Below the pieces are notes generated by a model. The model saw only the letters and a list, made by a program, of their open reading frames with translations, was not told the origin of the DNA and searched no databases. Shown here in pieces: positions 1-6,632 of a stretch of DNA of 17,085 nt. Within the stretch, counting starts at the first letter, position 1; each line of letters opens with the position of its first letter. The position numbers were made by a program, and so were the translations under genes. Source of the stretch: an uncultured Lachnospiraceae bacterium (GTDB lineage: Bacteria > Bacillota > Clostridia > Lachnospirales > Lachnospiraceae); NCBI GenBank assembly GCA_910588875.1, contig CAJURT010000061.1, positions 1 through 17,085 on the forward strand, given 5' to 3'.

Positions 1-1118
1 GCAACACGGGTGAGATTTTAAAAACCTGGGATTATAAGAAGTTTTTGGATCCGGGATGCAGCAAGTCGGGAAGCTGGTCTGCCCATGACTGGTTCCACAA
101 CAATGCGGTATGGTACGACAAGAATACCAATTCGCTCACTTTCTCCGGGCGTCATATTGACTCTATGGTGAATATTGATTATGACAGCGGGGAACTGAAC
201 TGGATTATCGGGGATCCTACCGGATGGCCGGAGAAGTATCAGAAGTATTTCTTTACTCCTGTGGGGGATGGGGAGTTTGACTGGCAGTATGAGCAGCATG
301 CAAACCTGATTACCCCGGACGGAGATGTGATGTGCTTTGACAATGGGCATTTCCGTTCCAAGATCCGGGAGCAGTACCGCCTGAACAAGGATAATTTCTC
401 CCGGGGCGTCCGCTATAAGATCAATACGGATGATATGACCATCCGCCAGGTATGGCAGTATGGTAAGGAGCGGGGAGCAGAGTTCTTCTCTTCCTATATC
501 TGTAATGTGGAATATTATAAGGAAGGCCACTATATGGTTCATTCCGGCGGTATTCAGTATTATAAGGGAGTGGCCTCTGAGCAGTTCGCTGCATTGATGC
601 AGGATGATCCGGATGTGTCCACCAGGAGTATCACGGTGGAGGTGTTAGACGACCAGGTGATGATGGAACTGGAGGTGGAAGGGAACTTCTATCGGGCAGA
701 GAAGCTGCATCTGTATCATGACCAGGATAATCTTACCATGGGCAAGGGGGTATTTTTGGGTTCCATGGGAGTGACGAAGGAATTTGATACGGATATCCCG
801 CTGGAGACCTCTGGCGTCATGATTCCGGAGAAGTATGGTTCCGAACTGATTGAGGAGGATGACCGTTTCACCTACAAGGCAGTTTTTGAGAAGGGCCAGC
901 TGGTAATGCTTATGCTGGAGCAGGGGGAGGAGAAGCACCGCTATTATATCTCCACAGCTGCCAACAAGTTTGAGGCTCTTTGCTGCGGCACCTTTATTAA
1001 CAAGGACGGGCGGGCGATTATGCTGAGTGTCAATAAGGCAGGGCTTTCCGGTGACTATGATGTGCGGGTGATCGTGGATGACGAGAAGTTTGAGACCGGG
1101 GTTAAGATTCATTGTTGA
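1..1118 (+). CDS. Arylsulfate sulfotransferase (ASST), 3' portion; 5' end outside window
   Basis: The reading frame is open from the first complete codon (position 3) to TGA at 1116-1118, giving 371 visible residues. The frame continues upstream of the first ATG at 45, so the gene is cut by the window edge and is not a 357-residue protein. It aligns along its full length with residues 250-625 of the opposite-strand paralogue at 1295-3172. A 31-residue block around DWFHNNAVWYD and SGRHIDS is identical in the two. Family active-site positions are present: His32 (WFHNN), Arg50 (SGRH) and His99 (WQYEQHA, the probable sulfohistidine by comparison with uropathogenic E. coli AssT). The upstream HHD motif would lie outside the window. 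The enzyme would move sulfate from an aryl sulfate to a phenol without PAPS. It is convergent with its paralogue. Silent third positions differ often between the two, so the duplication is not very recent. Family assignment is firm; substrate unknown. Confidence 0.9.
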   Translation, partial: NTGEILKTWDYKKFLDPGCSKSGSWSAHDWFHNNAVWYDKNTNSLTFSGRHIDSMVNIDYDSGELNWIIGDPTGWPEKYQKYFFTPVGDGEFDWQYEQHANLITPDGDVMCFDNGHFRSKIREQYRLNKDNFSRGVRYKINTDDMTIRQVWQYGKERGAEFFSSYICNVEYYKEGHYMVHSGGIQYYKGVASEQFAALMQDDPDVSTRSITVEVLDDQVMMELEVEGNFYRAEKLHLYHDQDNLTMGKGVFLGSMGVTKEFDTDIPLETSGVMIPEKYGSELIEEDDRFTYKAVFEKGQLVMLMLEQGEEKHRYYISTAANKFEALCCGTFINKDGRAIMLSVNKAGLSGDYDVRVIVDDEKFETGVKIHC

Positions 1119-1178
1119 TCATCCCTGAATACATTTGCCGGATAAAGAAAAAGAAGGGATAAATAAAACAATATAAGA

Positions 1179-1216
1179 AGGAGGGCAGCTTGCCGGGAAT
1201 CGCAGGTTGCCCTCCT
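1179..1216. terminator. Hairpin between the convergent ASST genes (distal)
   Basis: Arms 1179-1193 and 1202-1216 pair over 15 positions, two of them G-U type, around an 8-base loop. Read on the - strand the stem is followed by a T-rich run (complement of 1155-1176). On the + strand the tail CTTATGTGTTATG is only moderately T-rich. It probably works in both directions, ending the + strand ASST transcript and backing up the - strand one. Confidence 0.75.
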
Positions 1217-1243
1217 CTTATGTGTTATGTCCCTGACAAAGCA

Positions 1244-1271
1244 CAGGGGAAGGGCTGCGGCCCTTCCCCTG
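1244..1271. terminator. Perfect 12-bp hairpin after the minus-strand ASST gene
   Basis: Arms 1244-1255 and 1260-1271 (CAGGGGAAGGGC and its exact complement) enclose the tetraloop TGCG, 23 bases past the stop of the - strand ASST gene. The T-run after it is weak (GCTTTGTC on the - strand). It may act as a terminator or 3' stabilising stem, together with the hairpin at 1179-1216. Confidence 0.7.
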
Positions 1272-1294
1272 AATCCAGGAAAGATTCCTTTCTC

Positions 1295-3172
1295 TTATTC
1301 GCAGGTGATCTTCACACCGGTCTCATATTTCTTGTCGTCCACAATCACTCTCACATCATAGACACCCTTTAAGCCGGCCTTGTTGACGCTGGTTCTGGTG
1401 TTGCGCTCGTCGGAATCTAAGAAGGTTCCGCAGCACATAGCCAGGTAGGAAACAGCGGTGGTAGAGATGTAATATCTGTGAACCTCATCACCCTGCTCTA
1501 AGAGCATCATCACCATCTGGCCCTTCTCGAAGCGGGAGAAGAAGGTGAAGCGGTCGATCTCTTCCTCGATTCTGGCATTGCAGCTGTCGGGAAGCATCTC
1601 GCCGGAATTCTCCATGGGGATCTCGGTGTCGAATTCTTTGGTGTGGCCCATCTTACCTAAGATCTGTCCCTTGCCCAGTTCCAGGTTGATGCCGTCGCTG
1701 TACAGTTTCAGCTTCTCGGCACGGTAGTAGTTGCCGGGAACCTCCAGATCCAGCATTACCTTGCCGTCGCATACCTCAACCGTGATGCTGCGGCAGGTGC
1801 CGCCCACATCCTTAACAAATGCACCCAAAGCCTCAGAAGGAGCCCCGTCCTTGTCATAGGCAATACCGCCGGAGTGAACCATGTAGTGCCCCTCATTGTA
1901 GTACTCTACATTACAGATGTAGGGAGAGAAGAACTCGGCGCCCCGGTCTTTTCCGTACTCCCATACCTGCTCGATGGTCATATCCTCGGTGTTGATGCGG
2001 TAACGGACGCCTCTGGAGTAGTTGTCCCTGGCAGCCAGGTTCTTGGTATCCCGGTCTACCTGCTTGCAGCCATAGTGGTGGTTGTCAAAGCACATCACAT
2101 CACCGTTGGGAGTGATCACATTGGCATGCTGCTCATACTGCCAGCCGAAGTTATTGCCAACAGGCTTGAAGAAGTATTTGTCCACCATATCCTGGGGCCA
2201 GCCGGCCGGATCCCCGATGATCCAGTTCAGTTCCCCGCTGTCAAAATCGATGTTCACCATGGAATCGATATGGCGGCCGGAGAAGGTCAGGGAATTGGTG
2301 TTCTTGTCATACCATACCGCGTTGTTGTGGAACCAGTCTTCCTCAGACCAGCTGCCGGAATGGCTCACGGTCTCAGGATTGAGGAATTTCTTGTAATCCC
2401 AGGTCTTTAAGATCTCGCCGGTGTTGCGGTCGATCAGGACACACATATCCTCCACGGTATCGCTCTCTAAGTCATCGGTCAGCACCAGCAGGTTTCCGTC
2501 TTCCATCTCAAACTCATCGTGGTGGTAGCCGCCGGGGAGCCGGAATTCTTTGTAGACCTTGCCGCAGGGGCTGATCTCATAAAGGCCGGACATATAGTAG
2601 GGCATCTTTAACAGACGATGGGTGCCCATGATCAGGTTGCCGTTTCTTAAGCGCTTGATATCAAATACACAGGCCACGTTCATGTGCCAGCGGGCGTCCC
2701 CTGCATAGTCAAAAGCAGAAGAAAGCTGCAGGCCGGCCGGAGATACCATGATCACATTGTCCTGGAGATATTCCGGAGTGGTGTGCATGTGGTAGATAGG
2801 ATTCTCGCCGTCGTACACATCCGGCACATCGATGGTAATCACATGGGACTCGCCCCGGTAAGCGCGGATCTCTACCTGGTTGGCATAGTTGGAGTACAGC
2901 CCCACAACCGGCAGTACATGCTTCTTTGCCTTGGGGAAGGTGTGGCTGATGTTGGCTTCTTTGGTCTTGCCCAGCACGGTAATCGTCACAGGGGTTTCGT
3001 TCTTGGTCTCAAAGCAAACCACGGCGCTCAAGGGGCTGACCTCATAGAGGTTGTATTTTACCAGAGGATTCTGGATGGTAAAATTGCCGGCCTCAAATTC
3101 CTTTAACATGGCTTCCTCAGCTTCTGCCTGGCGGTCGATCAGATGTTTTTCTAAGATATATTTAACACTCAT
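1295..3172 (-). CDS. Arylsulfate sulfotransferase (ASST), cytosolic type
   Basis: A 625-residue enzyme of the Arylsulfotrans family that transfers sulfate from donors such as phenyl sulfates to acceptor phenols through a sulfohistidine intermediate. The start MSVKYILEKH is chosen because GGAGG lies 10 bases upstream; the longer frame to 3196 has no ribosome site. No signal peptide or membrane segment is visible, unlike periplasmic E. coli AssT, so the protein should be cytosolic, as in intestinal anaerobes. Residues 1-120 form the N-terminal beta domain. The remainder carries propeller-type repeats with His217/His218 (GYHHDE), His282 (DWFHNNAV), Arg300 (SGRH) and His349 (WQYEQHA), matching the family catalytic set. 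About a dozen cysteines are present. It lies 38 bases downstream of trxA and may be cotranscribed with it. Codon choice looks more GC3-biased than in the convergent copy, suggesting higher expression (inference). Two hairpins lie beyond its stop. Confidence 0.93.
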   Translation of the reverse strand: MSVKYILEKHLIDRQAEAEEAMLKEFEAGNFTIQNPLVKYNLYEVSPLSAVVCFETKNETPVTITVLGKTKEANISHTFPKAKKHVLPVVGLYSNYANQVEIRAYRGESHVITIDVPDVYDGENPIYHMHTTPEYLQDNVIMVSPAGLQLSSAFDYAGDARWHMNVACVFDIKRLRNGNLIMGTHRLLKMPYYMSGLYEISPCGKVYKEFRLPGGYHHDEFEMEDGNLLVLTDDLESDTVEDMCVLIDRNTGEILKTWDYKKFLNPETVSHSGSWSEEDWFHNNAVWYDKNTNSLTFSGRHIDSMVNIDFDSGELNWIIGDPAGWPQDMVDKYFFKPVGNNFGWQYEQHANVITPNGDVMCFDNHHYGCKQVDRDTKNLAARDNYSRGVRYRINTEDMTIEQVWEYGKDRGAEFFSPYICNVEYYNEGHYMVHSGGIAYDKDGAPSEALGAFVKDVGGTCRSITVEVCDGKVMLDLEVPGNYYRAEKLKLYSDGINLELGKGQILGKMGHTKEFDTEIPMENSGEMLPDSCNARIEEEIDRFTFFSRFEKGQMVMMLLEQGDEVHRYYISTTAVSYLAMCCGTFLDSDERNTRTSVNKAGLKGVYDVRVIVDDKKYETGVKITCE

Positions 3173-3210
3173 GGGTTGTTTTCCTCCATTATACATTATA
3201 ATTGGCTGAT

Positions 3211-3522
3211 TCAGATATTCTCCTTAACCAGTTTGACAATAACCGGTTTCTGCTGCAGGCCCTGCAGGCGCTTCACCTCAGCCCCGTCCTTCAGCAGAAT
3301 CAGGGTGGGATAGCCGGCAACATTGTATTCGGCAGTCAGTTCCTTGTTCTGATCAAAATCCACCTTTAAGATGGTCAGGTCATCACCGAACTCCTTTTCC
3401 ACATCCTTTAAGACGAAACTCAGCATCTTGCAGGGGCCGCAGGTGGTGGAGAAGAAGTCGGCAAGCACCAGTCCCTTGTCGACCAACTCCTTGAATTCTG
3501 TACTGTTTACTTCTTTTAACAT
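3211..3522 (-). CDS. trxA: Thioredoxin with TCGPC active site
   Basis: A 103-residue cytosolic disulfide reductase of normal thioredoxin length. The redox pair is Cys28/Cys31 in the motif TTCGPCK; the cis-proline is Pro72 (GYPT), and ADFF precedes the active site. The tryptophan that normally comes before CGPC is threonine here, which should shift redox potential or partner choice. The start follows AGGAGG with a 6-base spacer. It lies between trxB (88 bases upstream, with a hairpin in the gap) and the ASST gene (38 bases downstream), all on the same strand. It would take electrons from the neighbouring reductase. Whether it serves ASST cysteines or general reduction cannot be decided from sequence. 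Confidence 0.92.
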   Translation of the reverse strand: MLKEVNSTEFKELVDKGLVLADFFSTTCGPCKMLSFVLKDVEKEFGDDLTILKVDFDQNKELTAEYNVAGYPTLILLKDGAEVKRLQGLQQKPVIVKLVKENI

Positions 3523-3560
3523 GTTGTACCTCCTTATATATTGTGTACTCTCAAAACTCC

Positions 3561-3597
3561 CTCCCGCCCTTGCTTTGACGGAGCAAACCAGCGGGAG
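3561..3597 (-). terminator. Intercistronic hairpin between trxB and trxA
   Basis: Outer arms 3561-3567 and 3591-3597 (CTCCCGC/GCGGGAG) and inner arms 3570-3574 and 3582-3586 (TTGCT/AGCAA) stack into one stem-loop, 14 bases past the trxB stop. On the - strand it is followed by GGGAGTTTTGAG. The T-run is short, so it is probably a partial terminator or an mRNA-processing/stability element that sets the trxB:trxA ratio. Confidence 0.5.
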
Positions 3598-3611
3598 AAA
3601 ACTCGGAAAGC

Positions 3612-4532
3612 CTACAGGTTCTTTACGTAATGGGATGCTTCCTGGGCAGCGATGGCACCGTCCGCACAGGCGGTGATCACCTGGCGCAGGTTCTTGGTGA
3701 CACAGTCTCCGGCGCCGAAAATACCGGGAACCTTGGTTACCATCCGGTCATTGACCTCCACATATCCCATCTGGTTTAACACGCCCAATTCCTTGAAGCA
3801 CTCGGTGGTGGGAGTCAGGCCGATGTACTCAAACACACCGTCGCAGCTTACGGTCTTTTCCTCGCCGGTCTTGGTGGAACGGAAGCGGACTCCCTCCAGG
3901 CGGGTATCGCCCACAAACTCAAGAATATCCTGGTAGGGATAAATGCTTACCTTGTCCATGGCCCGCAGCTTGTCACAGGCAATGGGGTCGGCAGTCAGGT
4001 CAAACATGGTGACAATGGTCAGAGATTTCACAATGCCTGCCAGGAAAATGGATTCCTCCACAGCAGAGTTGCCGCCTCCGATCACAACCACGTCCTTGTC
4101 CCGGTATTGGGCGCCGTCGCAGATTGCACACCAGCTGATGCCGTTGCCCCGGAACTTGTCTTCGCCGGTGACATGCAGGCATCTGGGACGGGTGCCGGTG
4201 GCAAGGATCACGGAACTGGCGGTAAATTCTTTGTCATCCTCCTCGCAGCGGACCAGTTTTTCCCCGCCCTTGTCCACAACCTCCTTGACGGTTGCATAGT
4301 CAAAGGTGATGGTGTCAAACTGCTGGGTATGTTCAAACATCTGATAGGCAAGTTCAGCACCGTTAACGGTACCCACACCGGTATAGTTCTGAATCTCATT
4401 TGTGTTGATGATCTGCCCGCCGGGCGCCAGCTTATCCAGCATCAGGACATTCATATCTGCCCGTGCACCGTAGATAGCGGCGGTCATGCCGGCAGGGCCG
4501 GCGCCGATGATGATCAGATCGTATTGTGCCAT
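3612..4532 (-). CDS. trxB: Thioredoxin reductase-like flavoprotein lacking the HRRxxxR NADPH motif
   Basis: A 306-residue low-molecular-weight thioredoxin reductase-type protein. The start MAQYDLIIIG is chosen because a strong GGAGGAGG site sits just upstream; the longer frame to 4652 has no such site and begins in the leader. FAD is bound by GAGPAG (residues 10-15) and by the C-terminal GIFGAGDC segment (270-277). The redox cysteines are Cys135/Cys138 in WCAICDG (usually CATCDG). The second dinucleotide loop GGGNSA (152-157) is intact. In ordinary NADPH enzymes a HRRxxxR signature about 20 residues further on reads the 2'-phosphate; here that position reads VTMFDLTAD (174-182) with no arginine. 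The electron donor may therefore be NADH, ferredoxin or another flavin donor rather than NADPH (inference). It heads the trxB-trxA-ASST run. A GDC rather than GDV in the FAD tail is also unusual. Confidence 0.9.
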   Translation of the reverse strand: MAQYDLIIIGAGPAGMTAAIYGARADMNVLMLDKLAPGGQIINTNEIQNYTGVGTVNGAELAYQMFEHTQQFDTITFDYATVKEVVDKGGEKLVRCEEDDKEFTASSVILATGTRPRCLHVTGEDKFRGNGISWCAICDGAQYRDKDVVVIGGGNSAVEESIFLAGIVKSLTIVTMFDLTADPIACDKLRAMDKVSIYPYQDILEFVGDTRLEGVRFRSTKTGEEKTVSCDGVFEYIGLTPTTECFKELGVLNQMGYVEVNDRMVTKVPGIFGAGDCVTKNLRQVITACADGAIAAQEASHYVKNL

Positions 4533-4575
4533 TGTAATCGACCTCCTCCATTTTGTCTTAATCCGTCCGCCTTCC

Positions 4576-4592
4576 CCTCCCAAAACGGGAGG
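4576..4592 (-). other. Small stem-loop in the trxB leader
   Basis: CCTCCC (4576-4581) pairs with GGGAGG (4587-4592) across a 5-base loop, about 45 bases upstream of the trxB start codon. Its GGGAGGAAAG flank resembles GGGAGAAAAC beside the trxB-trxA hairpin. It is too short for a confident function; a leader-RNA structure is possible. Confidence 0.3.
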
Positions 4593-4661
4593 AAAGTCCA
4601 AACTCCGTAATATGGCGTTTGGAAAACGGATAGTTTTGCACCTTGTGCCCAACTACCCTTT

Positions 4662-4667
4662 ATTATA
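4662..4667 (-). promoter_or_regulatory. Candidate -10 element of the trxB-trxA-ASST unit
   Basis: TATAAT is read on the - strand, 130 bases before the trxB start, in an AT-rich stretch (4655-4760). It is the only stretch free of genes between the permease terminator and trxB. I see no good -35 hexamer at the usual 16-18 base spacing, so it is either an activated promoter or a chance match. Confidence 0.35.
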
Positions 4668-4773
4668 ACGGTTTTTGGCAAAATATTCTATAAAAAATGT
4701 TAAGAAAATTTGAGTTTTGTGAAAACTTTATTTTCTATTTGCGGAAAGTGAAGAATAACCTTGTAAAATTGCT

Positions 4774-4816
4774 GTTATCCGGCAAAGTGCGGTGAAAATG
4801 CACCTTGCCGGATAAC
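4774..4816 (-). terminator. Intrinsic terminator of the anion permease gene
   Basis: Arms 4774-4790 and 4800-4816 pair over 17 positions with one non-Watson-Crick position (G-T type). The core GTTATCCGGCAA is exactly complemented. It starts 8 bases after the permease stop, and on the - strand it is followed by AGCAATTTTACAAGG. It separates the permease transcript from the trxB unit on the same strand. Confidence 0.85.
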
Positions 4817-4824
4817 ATTCAGAA

Positions 4825-6300
4825 TCAGGCGCCACACAGCATGGTGGCCACCGGGATTCCGATGATTAACATCAGCACCAGTTCGATAAGGACCATGGGC
4901 AGAGTGTAGGAATATACATATTTGGTAGGAACCCATTCCTTATTGCTGTGCAAAAGCGCGGCAAAGGGAGAAGCAGCCGGAGTTACGCAGGCAGACAGCA
5001 GTACAAACTGGATCATCAGGGTCACAATCGGCCTGGGATCCGCACCGGCCTGGGTACAATAGGTGATGATGATAGGCTGCAAAAGCATACCGATCACCAG
5101 GCTGTTGCAAAGGTTTGTCAGAATACCGCCAAGACCCAGCAGCAGGATGATGAAGACGGTGGGGGACATGCCCTGGAAAATGGGGGTAAGCATTACCCGC
5201 AGGAATCCGGAAATACCGGTGGCCTGGTTGGTAAGCACACCGCCTAACAGGATGGCGGCAACAATGATAAAGTAAGCGCCCCAGCTGTTGGTCTCCAGAA
5301 CCTTGGCGATATCGAGCACCGGCTCACCCTTGATGCGGATGGCAGCCAGGCAGGCAGCGATAAACATGGCCAGGCCGTAGACACAGCCCTTTAAGTATCC
5401 CATGAAGGGCAGGGCAGGAACCAAAGACGGGATCATCATACCAAGAATTACCAGGACAAAGCCCAGGATATACAGCTTCTGTCCCAGGGAAAGAGGCGGA
5501 AGCGGATTGCGGTTTAAGCTTTCCACATCGTAGTCCTTGAGCCGGGAAGCATCCGGACGCAGGACAAACTTGGCAAACAGGACAACGGCAACAATCAGAA
5601 TCATGCCCAGGATAATGGCTGTCAGCAGATATCCGCCGCTGTTGACCACAACCGGGCCGCCAGGCATCTCGGCGCTGATCTTTTCGAAGTTGCTTAAGAG
5701 GGCCAGGCCGTTCTGTGCGAAGGGAGCCATCGGGAAACCGATCAGGGAGGCAATCACAACAAGGGTGATGGCAACTCTCGGGAACGGATCGCCTTTCTTG
5801 TAGCCAACTTCGTCAAATACTCCGTAAAGGACGGGCCACATGACGAAGATGGGAGTGAAGGCATTGACGAAACCAGCGATGAAATAGCATCCCATACAGA
5901 TGACGCCCATCAGCAGCCAGGGCTTGCCGTTGGTGAATTTCCTGGTCAGGAAGAAACGTCCCATATAGCCGGTGATCTTGTAGTAGGCCAGACCGCCGGA
6001 CATGATCTGCATGAACAATACCTGGCAGACCACCGGGGAGCCGAAGGCTTCACCGATTACTGCAGACATGTTGCTGTAGGAGGAAAAACCAACCATGGCG
6101 ATGGACATGATGCTGCCCCAGATCGGGTCAACAAAGGTCCACAGGTACAGAGTCCCCAGGAATACACCCAGGATTTCCATACCGACCGGAGTGACCTCCG
6201 GGAGGCTGAGAGGCAGGAACCGGAAGAATAGCATGATACCTACACCGACAGCGGAGTGAATCAGAGTGGCTTGCTCTTTTTTGTTTGCTGTACTAGCCAT
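4825..6300 (-). CDS. SLC13/DASS-like anion permease
   Basis: A 491-residue very hydrophobic inner-membrane protein with about 11-13 likely transmembrane spans over its whole length (examples: 42-70, 130-160, 175-195, 222-246, 276-296, 340-357, 380-410, 465-487). Two inverted-repeat-like polar hairpin motifs are visible: NAFTPIFVMWPVL (146-158) and TNLCNSLVIGMLLQP (395-409). These correspond to the paired substrate/ion loops of the divalent anion:sodium symporter and ion-transporter superfamily. The canonical SNT triplets are not exact, so the substrate (sulfate, dicarboxylate or an organic sulfate) is open. ATG at 6300 has a modest AAAGGGG site 10 bases upstream. It has its own terminator, so it is not cotranscribed by default with trxB. 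Its position beside ASST genes makes supply or export of sulfate/aryl sulfate attractive, but this is inference. Confidence 0.75.
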   Translation of the reverse strand: MASTANKKEQATLIHSAVGVGIMLFFRFLPLSLPEVTPVGMEILGVFLGTLYLWTFVDPIWGSIMSIAMVGFSSYSNMSAVIGEAFGSPVVCQVLFMQIMSGGLAYYKITGYMGRFFLTRKFTNGKPWLLMGVICMGCYFIAGFVNAFTPIFVMWPVLYGVFDEVGYKKGDPFPRVAITLVVIASLIGFPMAPFAQNGLALLSNFEKISAEMPGGPVVVNSGGYLLTAIILGMILIVAVVLFAKFVLRPDASRLKDYDVESLNRNPLPPLSLGQKLYILGFVLVILGMMIPSLVPALPFMGYLKGCVYGLAMFIAACLAAIRIKGEPVLDIAKVLETNSWGAYFIIVAAILLGGVLTNQATGISGFLRVMLTPIFQGMSPTVFIILLLGLGGILTNLCNSLVIGMLLQPIIITYCTQAGADPRPIVTLMIQFVLLSACVTPAASPFAALLHSNKEWVPTKYVYSYTLPMVLIELVLMLIIGIPVATMLCGA

Positions 6301-6381
6301 TGCTAAAGTACCCCTTTCCCTTTAAGTTTGTTAAATTTGTAACTTATGGTGAAATTGTAGCATAAAGGAAGGAAAAGGGAT

Positions 6382-6395
6382 ATAACCTATGTTAT
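6382..6395. promoter_or_regulatory. Palindromic candidate operator ATAAC-CTAT-GTTAT
   Basis: A perfect 5-4-5 inverted repeat lies about 82 bases upstream of the permease start. Further GTTAT half-sites occur at 6403-6407 and 6442-6446. The spacing and composition resemble LysR-type or similar dimer sites. No regulator gene is adjacent, so the binding protein is unknown. Confidence 0.35.
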
Positions 6396-6462
6396 GTTTG
6401 GCGTTATTTTTGTCGAAGAAATCGGATAAGAATTGTGGAAGGTTATAAATTATTGGTTTTTG

Positions 6463-6503
6463 TCCGGCCGAAATCCTACATAATTAATTATAGTAGGGCC
6501 GGA
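6463..6503. repeat. Interrupted inverted repeat upstream of the ABC importer promoter
   Basis: TCCGGC (6463-6468) matches GCCGGA (6498-6503), and CCTAC (6475-6479) matches GTAGG (6493-6497). They are separated by a 6-base bulge on one side and an AT-rich core containing TAATTAATTA. It ends 24 bases before the -35 hexamer of the + strand promoter, a suitable place for an activator or repressor site. A terminator role is unlikely since neither flank has a gene ending nearby. Confidence 0.35.
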
Positions 6504-6526
6504 TATGCATTTTTATACATTTATAC

Positions 6527-6554
6527 TTGATAATTCGGAAAAAATATGTATAAT
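6527..6554 (+). promoter_or_regulatory. Sigma-A promoter for the amino-acid ABC importer
   Basis: TTGATA (6527-6532), a 16-base spacer and consensus TATAAT (6549-6554) predict a start near 6561. This leaves a leader of about 70 bases to the lipoprotein start codon. Confidence 0.7.
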
Positions 6555-6632
6555 GGATAAGGTCAACATCATTTGGCACAAATTATAATTATGCATGGTA
6601 TGAACAGGATACCGGCACATGAGGAGGATTTT

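Noticed and set aside
1119..1294. CRISPR-like or attachment-site repeats between the ASST genes
   Set aside because: The repeats are two unrelated hairpins without spacers or repeat units; terminators explain them.
1874..2410. Plus-strand frame of 178 codons opposite the complete ASST gene, mirrored by a similar minus-strand frame opposite the other copy
   Set aside because: The two shadows resemble each other only because the two ASST genes are homologous. Neither has a ribosome site or a known domain.
4533..4652. Longer N-terminus for thioredoxin reductase
   Set aside because: The extra 40 residues precede the canonical FAD-binding start and cross a leader stem-loop; the strong GGAGGAGG is placed for the later ATG.
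4533..4773. Riboswitch or T-box upstream of trxB
   Set aside because: I see only a 6-bp stem-loop and AT-rich DNA; no T-box, SAM, or other conserved core is recognisable.
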